Positions 50,822 through 61,304 of a DNA stretch of 64,000 nucleotides are shown here, one piece after another (positions within the stretch are counted from its first letter, which is position 1; the number at the start of each line of letters is the position of its first letter). The stretch is from Trichomonas vaginalis G3 (taxonomy: Eukaryota; Parabasalia; Trichomonadida; Trichomonadidae): assembly GCF_026262505.1 (NCBI RefSeq), contig NC_067206.1, positions 21,901,896 through 21,965,895 of the forward strand, written 5' to 3'. The position numbers and the translations under genes are program-made. The notes beneath the pieces are model-generated. The model was not told the DNA's origin. It saw only the letters and a list, made by a program, of their open reading frames with translations, and made no database searches.

Positions 50822-51349
50822 ATGGTAGCTTGGGCAGCTTTAGGCGCAATGGGAACAAAAGCATTAGCATTTGGAGCAAAAGCACTTGGAGCTTATGATG
50901 CAGTAAATAAAATGAGTGGAGGAAGAGTTTCAAAGACATTAGACGCAAATAAAGGAAAGATTGGAGGCTGGGTTGCAAAGAAGTTAAGATTAAATAAAAT
51001 AGGGCTCACAAATAAAGCATCCAATTTGGTTGCGACTGAGTCAGAAAATGCTTTAGGAAAGGACGATGAGTTTACAAAACACGCAAAAGACTTTAATGAC
51101 CAGATGAAAGGTGAAACAATGCATTTAAATAGATTCGATGGAACTAAAGAAAATGTTTCTTCTCCACCAGTAGTTCTTCCGTATGGTCCCTATGGAATGT
51201 ATGGAAACCCTTACGAAAGACCATTTGACCCATTGACTGGTGGAAGTAATTGGTATCATTACAGCCGAAGAAGAAAGACAGTCAAGTTGGAGACAGATGT
51301 TAAGAAAGCAACTAAAAAGAAATCAAGGAAGAGAGTTATAAAGCAATGA
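50822..51349 (+). CDS. Gly/Ala-rich N-terminus, basic C-terminus virion-like protein, Polinton B, 175 aa
   Basis: Residues 1-35 are a hydrophobic, small-residue helix (WAALGAMGTKALAFGAKALG), as in membrane-active minor capsid proteins. The middle has a Pro/Gly/Tyr stretch (PYGPYGMYGNPYERPFDP), and the end is very basic (SRRRKT, KKATKKKSRKRVIKQ), suited to binding DNA. Comparable in design to Polinton A's small MAAG proteins and adenovirus pVI/pX types (inference). Confidence 0.55.
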   Translation: MVAWAALGAMGTKALAFGAKALGAYDAVNKMSGGRVSKTLDANKGKIGGWVAKKLRLNKIGLTNKASNLVATESENALGKDDEFTKHAKDFNDQMKGETMHLNRFDGTKENVSSPPVVLPYGPYGMYGNPYERPFDPLTGGSNWYHYSRRRKTVKLETDVKKATKKKSRKRVIKQ

Positions 51350-51383
51350 GAACGTTTATGTTATGAGAAATTTTTAACGTTAG

Positions 51384-51955
51384 TTTTATTTTTACTGAAA
51401 ATTTTTATTTTATTTTTATGTAAATGACGAAAACTATTGAGATAACAAACTACAACGGTCATGAGTTCAAGAATTTGTTCTTCGTTCCTCGTGAAAATAC
51501 ATTCTATCAGATACGAGGGAGAAAGGGTAAAGTTAGTTTGAGCGTTTATGAAGGAATGAAGAATGGAAAGTTTATACAAGCATACGATACAAACGGTAAA
51601 CGTGTTTCATTAGCTTTGTCAAAACTTACTAACATTTATTTTGACAGTGACTTTGACTCTGACGATTGGAGCGACAGCAGCGATACTGAAGAATATGAAC
51701 TATTGTGTGAAGCACAGCAATGGGAAGAGTTGCAATACTTTTGTAAGTGAGAACGTTTATTTTTTACATTAGTGAAGTCGTTTGTGAAAACGTTAGTGAG
51801 GTGAAGTGGTTGGCGGCTTTGTAAATATTTAAGGTTAAGTTAGTGTTGTCGTTTGTGTTGTAAAATATACGTTAACGGTTTCGTAAAGTGTCAAAACAGC
51901 TAAGTGGTGTATGGAGGCGCGCAGTGCCTCTGTACACGACTTAGGTATACTAACT
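51384..51955 (-). repeat. Right terminal inverted repeat of Polinton B (572 bp)
   Basis: Reverse complement of 29976-30547 with one difference found. Ends GGTATACTAACT, then the duplicated ATCCAG. Confidence 0.92.
51424..51750 (+). CDS. TIR-encoded acidic protein, right copy, 108 aa
   Basis: Same 108 residues as 30181-30507. Keeping two identical copies at the ends, while many internal genes are damaged, fits either homogenisation of the TIRs or a very recent insertion. Confidence 0.65.
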   Translation: MTKTIEITNYNGHEFKNLFFVPRENTFYQIRGRKGKVSLSVYEGMKNGKFIQAYDTNGKRVSLALSKLTNIYFDSDFDSDDWSDSSDTEEYELLCEAQQWEELQYFCK

Positions 51956-51961
51956 ATCCAG
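51956..51961. repeat. Target-site duplication, right copy (ATCCAG), Polinton B
   Basis: Pairs with 29970-29975. Confidence 0.92.
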
Positions 51962-54852
51962 ATCCATACAATTCTGGCCTTATTGACCAATTATTAAGTT
52001 TAATTCCAATAGCCCCAGATGCAAAGTATCAATATACGATAATCGATCGTATTGGCAACTTTATTTTAACAAGTTCTTATGATGAAGAAGTTCAGAGCGA
52101 AATTTACCTACTGTTAGCACAGAATTTAACGGAAATGATTGGAAATTCCAATGCTCTTCCAGGTGTTTTCTACTTATGGAAAGATCTCATCTGTTTCCCA
52201 GTTATTTACGAAAATTATGGCAGCTACATCATGGAAACTCTTCTTCCGATTGCATTTCATGCTTTTCAAGGTGAGTCATCTGATGTACGCATTTCATCTC
52301 TTGAATTCGTCATTACTTCCATTCATAATTTAATAGAATTTCTTGAGATCGATGGCGAGACTTTAAACAATATCTGCACCATGGTCATCAATGTTGCAGA
52401 CTTTGAGATCAAGCAGAGTGTCCAAGAAGCCACTTCTTACTTTAATAACCTTTATACATGCATTGAAGAGTGTTTCGATGCCCAAGAGCCACTACTTCCA
52501 CTTGTATTCAAAGTGTGCGCTTATATACAGGACACAGACATTCCAATTGAAATCAGACGAAATTCAGTCCAAATTTTGACAATTTTCATCAATATGCAGC
52601 CAGAAAACCTCGGAGAAGGACTTGAAGAGATCATTCAAGCAGTTGTGAACTTCTCTCTTGAATTGGCCCAAGAAAATCAAGATGAAGGAGGATATAAAGA
52701 CACTTCCCTCTTCTTTATCGAAGCTGTTAAAGCCATTGAAGATATTATGCATAACAGTATCCAGTTCCTTATGCCAATCTTCAGTTCTCTCTTCACAGCT
52801 CAAGATGAACAATCATTTCTCGTTCTTCTCATGATTTCCACGGCCATTACGTCAGATTCGCCAACAACAGTGGTCGAAATGTACTCAGACCTCGAAGCAG
52901 TCGTTGTTTCATGCCTACAATCCGAAATTTCTTACTTGATCGACGCCGCTCTTGATTTTCTCAAGGAACTGGTAGAGAATTCACCATCTATAGCCGTCCA
53001 TATACAAGAGAAATTCGAGGAATACTTCCTACAAATGGCAGAAAACGAAAATGTCCTCCAAATTTTGGCAACTATCTACAATTACAGTGAAATACCACCT
53101 GCAAACCCACAACAGTCCCTTGAAATACTCCTCCAGCAGTTCTCTTCTAGCTCTTCTTATCACCACGAGTTGGCATTCGCTGCAATCTCCTCTTTGATCA
53201 AGAATTTGAGGGATCTACCGGAAGGTCTTTACGCCACGGTCAAGCCAATCATCGACGAACTCGTTATTTCTGGAACAGGAGCAATTGGAAGCGCATTAAA
53301 AGGATTTGCCGCTTTCGCTCTTGCTGATCCGACCACTGTTACTGAAGACCTCGAGAACATGGTCAAAGTAGTCTTGGAGGCCTTGAAAGTTAAGGATAAT
53401 GAGCTTATAAACAGCGCATTATTAACTGCCATTGAATTATTCCAGTTGTTCCCAATTTCTATTGCCAATTACGCACAGCCATTCTTTGAAGAGGGCACAA
53501 GGATTGCAGGAATGCTTGCAAGAATGGAAAATGACGAAGAAGAAGATTTTATTGAAGAAGAGGATCAAGGAATGGATTTGATGAACCAGGATGATGACGA
53601 AGAGAAATACGAGAAGTATTATGCACAAGTCTGTGAAAAATCTGGCCACGCTTTCCAATTAATTTCACTTATATTCAAAAACTATCCACAACAGTTCACC
53701 GACCACGCCGATGAAATCATCGATATCTGGAGAGGGTTGGATGACAACGAAAACCCTTTGGCTTTATTGTATGTATATTGCAGCCTTCCAGACCTTATCT
53801 TTGGCCTCAATAAAAATGGCCAGGACATTTCGGATGTATTTACAACAGTTATCGAGAATTTTGCAAGTAAAGATGATCAAGATATTAACGTCAAGCTCTG
53901 GGATTGCATTGGCTACGTTATAAGAATTTCCAATGCAGAGATAGCTTCACAGTATGCCCAGAAAATCTTCGTAAATATCGTTGGAATTCTCTCATGCTCA
54001 CAATCTATATATCTCAGACAGAATGAGAAGGGAAGACTTGAACCAATATTCATTAAACCAATTATGAACGCAATTACCGAGCTTTTCGTTAAGCTTGGTC
54101 GAACAGTTTCCGAAATTGTCCTCCAAATTGGAGAAGATGGCCAAGCAATTACAACCCCATGCCTTGATGCATTAATCCCATACCTTCAGAACATATGCAA
54201 GGACAAGAATCCAATCGTTAGATCAAGCGCTATTAATACCTTATCTTTCATCTCTTCATACTTCCCAGAAAACACAGAATTAATGTCCTCCATATGCGAA
54301 TTAGCTGAAAAGGACTTGGATGTCAACTACAATGATGTTAAAATCAACTTATTCCAGGCATTTAATTTCCTTGTTTGGGCAAATAAGGAATTGGTTGCTC
54401 CAAGAGCTAATACATTGGTTAATTTGGCAATGGAGATGATAAAGAATGAAGAAATCAACGAAACAACTAAATTCGACCCTGCAGTTCTTTGGGCATCACT
54501 CATAGAATTGTACGAATTATCTCCTTCGATGGAGGAGTTGGAAGCTGTCATAAATGTCCTTCCTGGATGTGCCCACGACTACCAACTTAAATATTCTGCT
54601 CATTTCGCCTCTTTCCTCATGCAGAAGTATCCTAACGCTATTCAGGGTGAGCCAATAGTAAGATTCGCTACAACAATCATCGGTTCCGATGATGCTTTGT
54701 TCGAATACATCGATCCGAACGACATCGTCCTTTTGGCTCAGGCAATTAACAGCGCAGACCCAGAACTTGTCAAGACTATTGCTAATAATAATGAATCACA
54801 ACTTCAATACATTAAAGAACACATGGAAATTATCGCAAATTTCCAACAGTAA
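51962..54852 (+). pseudogene. Importin-beta-like gene, main 3' part (about 960 codons), cut off from its start by Polinton B
   Basis: An open frame of HEAT-like helix pairs throughout (PTTVVEMYSDLEAVVVSCLQ, VFKVCAYIQDTDIPIEIRRN), with an acidic stretch at 53525-53620 (ENDEEEDFIEEEDQGMD) followed by EKYYAQVCEKSGHAFQLISL. Importin-5/Kap123-type karyopherins have such an acid loop in mid-protein and about 1,050-1,100 residues, the size of this gene's two parts together. These proteins carry cargo through nuclear pores using RanGTP. Frame phase matches the 29747-29975 part across the target duplication. The coding body shows no other damage, so the interruption is recent. Confidence 0.8.
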
Positions 54853-55340
54853 GTTGTAAAAGATAGAGTTTGATTTTATTAGAATTTTATTGCAAGTTTC
54901 GTCTTTTTTTATCTACATACAATTAAATGAATGATATCCAATTCGTCGGATTTTTTTTTTGTTGCGATGAATTTTATAAACCTCCATTATTTTTGCTCTT
55001 GGAGACACTATACATCTTTTCTAGTTAGTTATAGTTATCAAATAGGCGGGCACTACTAAACCATTTCATCTCATAAATGTGGCAAATATAATTATCAACA
55101 TATATCGGCCCGCTAATAGAATTTGCTAGATATAACATGTGACTAGTTGATTTGAAAGTAAAACAAAATAAGGAAATTCATTGGGGAAAAAATGAATTCC
55201 CCTTCATTTTTTCAAAAATATATTGAAAAGTTGACAAAGTGAATTTTTAGATATGAATATGATTGAGTTAATTGGCACAAATAGTTTTTAAATAATCTCT
55301 TACTTTACCATTTGAATACATCATTGCCTAAATTTCTTCT
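54853..55340. other. Intergenic region between convergent genes
   Basis: About 490 AT-rich bases holding the 3' ends of the importin gene and of the ankyrin gene. No gene or repeat seen. Confidence 0.4.
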
Positions 55341-56618
55341 CTATTTGGTTTTGTCTTCCAAAAAGTATTTTTTTACAGAACCACTTGCAACATCAAGAGC
55401 AGTCTTTCCATTATTATTCTTTGCTTCTTTATCAGCTCCAACAGAGATAAGATATTTAACAACTTCAAGATGATCATGTTGTGATGCAAAAATGAGTGGA
55501 GTATTTCCATATTTATTCTTTGCTTCTTTATCAGCTCCAACAGAGATAAGATATTGAACAACTTCAAGTTTACAATATCTTGATGCCCAAATGAGCGGAG
55601 TCCATCCACTTTTATTCTTTGCTTCTTTATCAGCTCCAACAGAGATAAGATGTTTAACAACTTCAAGATGACCATTATATGATGCCTGTATGAGTGGAGT
55701 AGATCCATTATTATTCTTTGCTTCTTTATCAGCTCCAACAGAGATAAGATATTTAACAACTTCAAGATGACCTTCTTCTGATGCCCAAACGAGTGGAGTA
55801 TATCCATTATTATCCTTTGCTTCTTTATTAGCTCCAACTGAGATAAGATATTTAACAACTTCAAGATGACCATTTTCTGTTGCCCAAATGAGTGGAGTAC
55901 ATCCACAAAAATTATCCTTTGCTTCTTTGTCACAACCACATTCGATGAGTGATTGAACAAGTCTGAGATTTCCTTTTTCACTTGCAAAATGAAGAACATT
56001 TCTCTCACGATAATAATATTCATATATTTTAGGAGTAATCTTTTTCCAAAGTCCTTCTTCGACTGATTTTGAAATCATTTCGTGGTTTCCTGTCGAAGAA
56101 AGTTCATCAAGGAATTTGTAAACTGTTTCAAAATCACTAGAGTTCTTAAGTTCTGTGATTTTAGTTAAAATATCTCGTGAATGATTGTAATTTTCATTAG
56201 TTACATTGACAGTAGTATCTTTGGTCGCATTTTCATTTTCTTTTTGAAACGCTTTGGATTTATCTTGAAATGTTTCTCTTTCGTTCGTAGAATCGTTTAT
56301 AACTTTCTCATTCTGTTTTAAAAAATCTGTAATACCATCAAATATATTGAATTTCATGTATCTTTTCACAGAGTTAAGAATTGAAACAATTTCTTCGAGA
56401 TTTTGGACACGAACGTTTGCCTTCCTTGTACAGATATATAATTCTTTGGAATTGAGAGTTGATGAAGATTGTTTAAGAAGAGTAACGTACTGATCAGCTG
56501 TCAAATGTGAATTTTTCATGATTATTTTGATATCCCTCATATCAAATGTATCGAAGAAGTTTTCATTATTAATATAATCGCTGATATGAGCAGCAATGTA
56601 TTCGAAATTCAGATCCAT
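55341..56618 (-). CDS. Ankyrin repeat protein, trichomonad family, 425 aa
   Basis: ATG 56618. Residues 1-105 are the helical leader typical of the trichomonad ankyrin family (FEYIAAHISDYINNENFFDT, LTADQYVTLLKQSSSTLN). A polar linker runs to about 150, a short helical region to 200, and then come six full ankyrin repeats plus a partial one from about 205 to 415 (GYTPLVWASEEGHLEVVKYL, ISVGADKEAKNNN). The repeats are nearly identical at DNA level with a 99-bp period, so they expanded recently. Presumed protein-interaction scaffold. A 216-codon frame in the same DNA is a repeat shadow. Confidence 0.88.
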   Translation of the reverse strand: MDLNFEYIAAHISDYINNENFFDTFDMRDIKIIMKNSHLTADQYVTLLKQSSSTLNSKELYICTRKANVRVQNLEEIVSILNSVKRYMKFNIFDGITDFLKQNEKVINDSTNERETFQDKSKAFQKENENATKDTTVNVTNENYNHSRDILTKITELKNSSDFETVYKFLDELSSTGNHEMISKSVEEGLWKKITPKIYEYYYRERNVLHFASEKGNLRLVQSLIECGCDKEAKDNFCGCTPLIWATENGHLEVVKYLISVGANKEAKDNNGYTPLVWASEEGHLEVVKYLISVGADKEAKNNNGSTPLIQASYNGHLEVVKHLISVGADKEAKNKSGWTPLIWASRYCKLEVVQYLISVGADKEAKNKYGNTPLIFASQHDHLEVVKYLISVGADKEAKNNNGKTALDVASGSVKKYFLEDKTK

Positions 56619-57546
56619 GACCTAATTCGTTTTTGAAAAAAAAATCGTAACTTTACAAAAAATCTGAAAAAAAAATAATAGAATTGCTACTACGCTCTTT
56701 TTACATACATTTGACTTTTCTCCACAATTCGAAAATTTTTTCCACAATTCAAAAATTCTTGTCTATTCAAATTTGTGGGCTTTGAATTCCTCACAAAAAT
56801 TGAATTCGTGCACACTAAATAAAAAATAGAGTGAATAAACAGTTCAAAATTGAGAGAAAACGATAATTTTTAAAATAATAACAAGATATGGTTAAAAGTA
56901 ATAGATATAGAAGGGATCAAGCAATATAATAATAATTGCTGGCTGATAAGGATCAATTTTTTGAAATTTCATAATTTGAATTCAAAAATTCAATGTGTCT
57001 TGCGGTTTCAAAAGACACCTTCAAATTGAACGATAGCACAGACACTATTGAATTTTACCCATTCTATTGAGTTTTTACCCTTTTTATTTTTAAGAATTAA
57101 TGACTGAAACAGCTGTTTTGCTATGACCTCAATCACTTTTATTTATTATTTTAAATATTATTTAATTTTATTATTTGAATAGGCCAACTTATATTTGAGA
57201 AGCTCAATTTGAGACCACTTAATACATTGAAATATCATAAATATTGAAATATTAAAAAGTGTATTTCAAAATATTGAAATTATAAAAATTTATAATACTG
57301 AAATTGAGACAAATTAATAAATTCAATGTGTTTTTTTTGAAATAACTCTCAAATATTATTTTTTTTTGTTTATTTAATGATGAATAAATATGATTGCTTT
57401 AGTCAATCATAAAAACTAATTTAAGTTTAAAATAATGAAAGGATAAATTGATCGTTTTTTAAAATACAATTATTTTTGATGATTTGCAAGAATCTTTGAA
57501 AAGAATATAATATAGGTTCTATTATTGTAAAATTTATCCAAATCAT
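56619..57546. other. AT-rich intergenic region
   Basis: About 930 bases without a credible gene. Contains loose repeats of ATTGAAAT around 57225-57310 but nothing with a clear period. Confidence 0.4.
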
Positions 57547-57561
57547 GTATTACATAAATTA
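57547..57561. repeat. 15-bp direct repeat flanking the DDE transposon, left copy
   Basis: GTATTACATAAATTA, repeated exactly at 60977-60991, immediately outside TGTTATAGACC...GGTCTATAACA. Best read as a target-site duplication, although 15 bp is unusually long. Confidence 0.85.
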
Positions 57562-58122
57562 TGTTATAGACCGAAAATAGATTTTTTCGGTTTTCTCTTC
57601 AAATAATTGAAAGAATGATACTATTATAGGTTTATTATATTATATAGCATATAATCATGCTATAGCCGAAAATTATAAGTTTTGAGAAGATTGAATATAA
57701 CACAAATAAATTTGAATGTAAGTTAAATTGCTTGTTGTTTTTAATAGCTATTCAATGAGAAATCCACTTTTGCAAAATTCAAATTGAATGATTGAAAGAA
57801 CAGAAAAAGTCATTCTTTTCAATTTCGAATATGTTTCATTGTATTTATAATTATATGGCAAATAAGATATTTAAACTTGATTTTTGAAGGAAAATTCACA
57901 AAATTGAATGAATTCAAATAATTTTTATTCAAAAATAAACTAGTTATTTGAGTTTAATACTAATTATCTATTCAAACTACAAAGTTTGTAATTTAAAATA
58001 TTTTGTGAGATCAGATTGAATTAATTCAAGGTTCTTTTCAATTAATATTAATGACCATATTACGCATTTTCGAACATTCTAAACCAAATATATAAAAATG
58101 GGAGACGAATGTTAAATTTGCT

Positions 58123-58640
58123 AGACATGGGGGAGTTGTCTGCAAAGTTTTAGCTCTTATCTCTAACAAAAAATTAATTTTTTAAAAAAAGACCGAATAC
58201 GTTTCACAGCGAGAAAAAAATAAAAGGCAAGATAGAATTTTCTAGACATAAAGAAGTTGTTTACCGAGTTTTAGCTCTTATCTCTAACAAAAAATTAATT
58301 TTTAAAAAAAAAGACCGAATACGTTTCACAGCGGAGAAAAAAATAAAAGGCAAGATAGAATTTTCTAGACATAAAGAAGTTGTTTACCGAGTTTTAGCTC
58401 TTATCTCTAACAAAAAATTAATTTTTAAAAAAAAGACCGAATACGTTTCACAGCGAGAAAAAAATAAAAGGCAAGATAGAATTTTCTAGACATAAAGAAG
58501 TTGTTTACCGAGTTTTAGCTCTTATCTCTAACAAAAAATTAATTTTTAAAAAAAAGACCGAATACGTTTCACAGCGAGAAAAAAATAAAAGGCAAGATAG
58601 AATTTTCTAGACATAAAGAAGTTTTCTACCAAGTGTCAGC
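58123..58640 (+). repeat. Tandem repeat in the left transposon arm, about 119 bp x 4.4
   Basis: Unit contains GTTTTAGCTCTTATCTCTAA, GACCGAATACGTTTCACAGC and GGCAAGATAGAATTTTCTAG. The middle copies are nearly identical, with A-run length differences; the first and last are diverged. The same unit occurs inverted at 60195-60412. Confidence 0.92.
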
Positions 58641-59041
58641 TGTTACTTCTTCTCAATACTGATATAAAATAAAAATCTTTATTATTTATTTAACCTTTAT
58701 TGTTTCATTAAACTTCATTTATTTTATATTATAGTTTTATTCTTTTAGCTACTTGTAAAATAATCTAATTTTATATCATCATTTTACCGGATTATTCTTC
58801 AGTACATCGATTGTGTATCTAAAATAATATTATTATCCTTATTCTGTTTTTTCCAAAATTCTTTTAAATATCTTTTTTGGTTAGATTACTTTATACTTTT
58901 TACTTTTATTTTTTAATTTCAAAAAAAATTTGGTGATTGTTCTATTCTGTTACAATGTGCATTATCATATTCTAATGAATTATTCATTACATACATTTAA
59001 AAAAACTTGTTAAAAATGAAATTAAAAAATTATGTTTATTA

Positions 59042-59938
59042 TTACGCTGTGAATGTGTCAACAGCGGTCATGCCTGTATCTGTATCCCATATTTGCCACA
59101 ACCTTTCTGTATCTGCATTTGTGTATTTCGGTTTCAGCTGATACATTTGATTTGGCGTGTAATTTGTTCCAGTTAATGGATTAATTGGGAGATCTTCATG
59201 CGGTGTGTTATTATTGTACTCCCAAATAAAGGCAGGAATAGCCTGAATGCTTTGGCAGCGCTCCAATGTCGGCCAGAATCTCTCAATCTTCCCATTTTGG
59301 TAGGGAGAATGAGAGTCTGTATGCCGCCATTGGACGCCCCAAAGATCAAGTAGATCTTGAAAGGCGCCCCTATTTTCTGAACCGTTGTCGGTCCAGAAAC
59401 AATAAGGGGCGCCAAATTCAATGAAGGCGGAAGCCGCAACGTTCGCTGTCGTCGCTGCCAGCATATCTGGTATTTGTATACACGCTAGGACTTTGCGGCT
59501 AAAATCGTCGATTATGCCATAAATATACTGGCCACGAACACCCCTAAAATAATGAACATCTGCGTGCCAGATAAGATTGGGTGAAAGCGCCCAATATCTT
59601 ACTGCTGTTTCTGGCCCGGCATGCTCTAATCGCGTCTTGGTGAAATGATTTTCTTTGAAGTATCTGCGTACTTCTCTATAAGATACATCAATTTGTTGTA
59701 ATTTCAAACGTTTCCATTGTTTTGTTTGACCACAGGGAAAGGCCCGGTGGTCATGTATCACAGCAAGAGCTTTGATTTGGTCGTAGGGATTGACCCTACG
59801 ACCTTTCTTGCCTTTAGGCAATGGGATATTCTGTAAGCTAAATTGATTTTGTAAAAAAGATTTTGAAACATCTAAATATTTGAAATCATTTGATTGAAGG
59901 GTTGGGGCGATGGGAACATGGGTGCAAGCTTTTCCCAT
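59042..59938 (-). CDS. DDE transposase, integrase-like, 298 aa
   Basis: ATG 59938 (MGKACTHVPI). Residues 45-100 hold a basic DNA-binding, helix-turn-helix-like part (VNPYDQIKALAVIHDHRAFP, SYREVRRYFKEN). The catalytic core has D127 (LIWHADVHYF), D184 (FWTDNGSENRG) and E219 (YQNGKIERFW): D-x56-D-x34-E, the DD35E triad of retroviral integrases and IS3/IS481 transposases, with the usual GIIDDFSRKVLA strand between. C-terminal residues 240-298 include NPLTGTNYTPNQMY. All catalytic residues are present. It would cut and join the element's TIRs. It is GC-richer than its surroundings, hinting at transfer. Confidence 0.88.
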   Translation of the reverse strand: MGKACTHVPIAPTLQSNDFKYLDVSKSFLQNQFSLQNIPLPKGKKGRRVNPYDQIKALAVIHDHRAFPCGQTKQWKRLKLQQIDVSYREVRRYFKENHFTKTRLEHAGPETAVRYWALSPNLIWHADVHYFRGVRGQYIYGIIDDFSRKVLACIQIPDMLAATTANVAASAFIEFGAPYCFWTDNGSENRGAFQDLLDLWGVQWRHTDSHSPYQNGKIERFWPTLERCQSIQAIPAFIWEYNNNTPHEDLPINPLTGTNYTPNQMYQLKPKYTNADTERLWQIWDTDTGMTAVDTFTA

Positions 59939-60194
59939 GTCATTTTACCTTCTTCAATCTGATTGGAAATACCAATTAGGTAAATTCGATCGACATACCC
60001 TTTGTAAGGATTCATTCTAATGAAGTACGTTAACAATCAAAATATTCTATAAGTGTCTAGTATGGAATTCAAAAGAATAAAGAAAATGGTAACGTAAATA
60101 AACGTATTATGAAATAATTTATAATTAAAATGAAAAAAAGAAAAAATAATAAGTAAAGTGACTGGAAATGAAAATGAAAATCAGTGTACAGTTT

Positions 60195-60412
60195 TATTTT
60201 TTTCTCGCTGTGAAACGTATTCGGTCTTTTTTTTAAAAAATTAATTTTTTGTTAGAGATAAGAGCTAAAACTCGGTAAACAACTTCTTTATGTCTAGAAA
60301 ATTCTATCTTGCCTTTTATTTTTTTCTCGCTGTGAAACGTATTCGGTCTTTTTTTAAAAAATTAATTTTTTGTTAGAGATAAGAGCTAAAACTTTGCAGA
60401 CAACTCCCCCAT
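60195..60412 (-). repeat. Tandem repeat in the right transposon arm, two copies
   Basis: Reverse complement of the 58123-58640 unit. The arms therefore differ in copy number, evidence for slippage or unequal exchange after, or between, transpositions. Confidence 0.9.
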
Positions 60413-60976
60413 GTCTAGCAAATTTAACATTCGTCTCCCATTTTATATATTTGGTTTAGAATGTTCGAAAATGCGTAATATGGTCATTAATATTAATTGA
60501 AAAGAACCTTGAATTAATTCAATCTGATCTCACAAAATATTTTAAATTACAAACTTTGTAGTTTGAATAGATAATTAGTATTAAACTCAAATAACTAGTT
60601 TATTTTTGAATAAAAATTATTTGAATTCATTCAATTTTGTGAATTTTCCTTCAAAAATCAAGTTTAAATATCTTATTTGCCATATAATTATAAATACAAT
60701 GAAACATATTCGAAATTGAAAAGAATGACTTTTTCTGTTCTTTCAATCATTCAATTTGAATTTTGCAAAAGTGGATTTCTCATTGAATAGCTATTAAAAA
60801 CAACAAGCAATTTAACTTACATTCAAATTTATTTGTGTTATATTCAATCTTCTCAAAACTTATAATTTTCGGCTATAGCATGATTATATGCTATATAATA
60901 TAATAAACCTATAATAGTATCATTCTTTCAATTATTTGAAGAGAAAACCGAAAAAATCTATTTTCGGTCTATAACA

Positions 60977-60991
60977 GTATTACATAAATTA
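60977..60991. repeat. 15-bp direct repeat flanking the DDE transposon, right copy
   Basis: Exact match of 57547-57561. Insertion placed the element about 315 bases upstream of the ATG at 61305. Confidence 0.85.
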
Positions 60992-61304
60992 CGATTAAAA
61001 CGATGAAAGAACCAAAAAGTGTGTTTTGTGTTTTGTTGTTGCGTGTTGGATGCGGGATCCTGTTATTTCCGAAATCGACAAAAAATTTGGAAATTTAATT
61101 TCCGAAATCGAAATTATATTAATGTTTTTAATATTCTTATATCAAAAGGATTAAAGTTCATTAAGAGAAAAACAATTCTTCTTCTTCAATCTATTGGCGC
61201 ATTTATTTCTACACGCCAATAAGGAAGGAAAATTATAAGACACCATGGTGTCTTCAAAACGCTAATTTTTGATATTTTTAACAACCCTAAATTTTTTACA
61301 CGTT

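Larger units (their letters stand above)
29976..51955. mobile_element. Polinton/Maverick B, 21,980 bp, broken copy inside an importin gene
   Basis: Ends AGTTAGTATACC... and ...GGTATACTAACT, 572-bp TIRs with one difference found, and a 6-bp duplication. Parts from left to right: TIR gene; small virion-like genes; major capsid remnant; minor capsid remnant; polymerase; KilA-N proteins; integrase; fibre; CCG protein; packaging ATPase; a second minor capsid-like gene; Gly/Ala-rich protein; TIR gene. The near-identical TIRs and clean duplication mean a young insertion. The polymerase, integrase, major capsid, fibre and others are damaged, with about twenty breaks overall. It is a fossil despite its recent arrival. 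Confidence 0.93.
57562..60976. mobile_element. DDE DNA transposon (IS3/IS481-like integrase fold), 3,415 bp, long TIRs with internal tandem repeats
   Basis: Ends TGTTATAGACCG and its complement CGGTCTATAACA, flanked by a 15-bp direct repeat. Inverted arms of about 780 bp (57562 to about 58340, and about 60195-60976) match closely. Their inner parts consist of a roughly 119-bp tandem unit: about four and a half copies on the left, two on the right. The single gene is the 298-aa transposase. Eukaryotic IS3EU-type elements have such transposases, but the 15-bp repeat and long arms do not fit the usual description, so the superfamily is left open. The ORF and both ends are intact, so it may be young. 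Confidence 0.85.

Noticed and set aside
29976-51961. Polinton B spliced out of the importin transcript as an intron
   Set aside because: The right end plus duplication gives ACTAAC then CAG, like a trichomonad branch site and acceptor, and GTATAC lies at 29981. But the branch-to-acceptor distance is one base longer than the usual form, the donor is not GTATGT, use of that donor would not keep the frame, and a 22-kb intron is implausible in trichomonads.
52139-53923. Several 60-80-codon frames within the importin gene
   Set aside because: Alternative-frame shadows of a well-supported 960-codon coding region.
55373-56023. 216-codon frame opposite in phase to the ankyrin gene
   Set aside because: A shadow created by the 99-bp ankyrin repeat period.
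57225-57310. ATTGAAAT repeats
   Set aside because: Irregular spacing in very AT-rich DNA; compatible with chance.
59173-59439. 88-codon frame inside the transposase
   Set aside because: Overlaps the catalytic core in another frame; the DD35E frame is clearly the real one.
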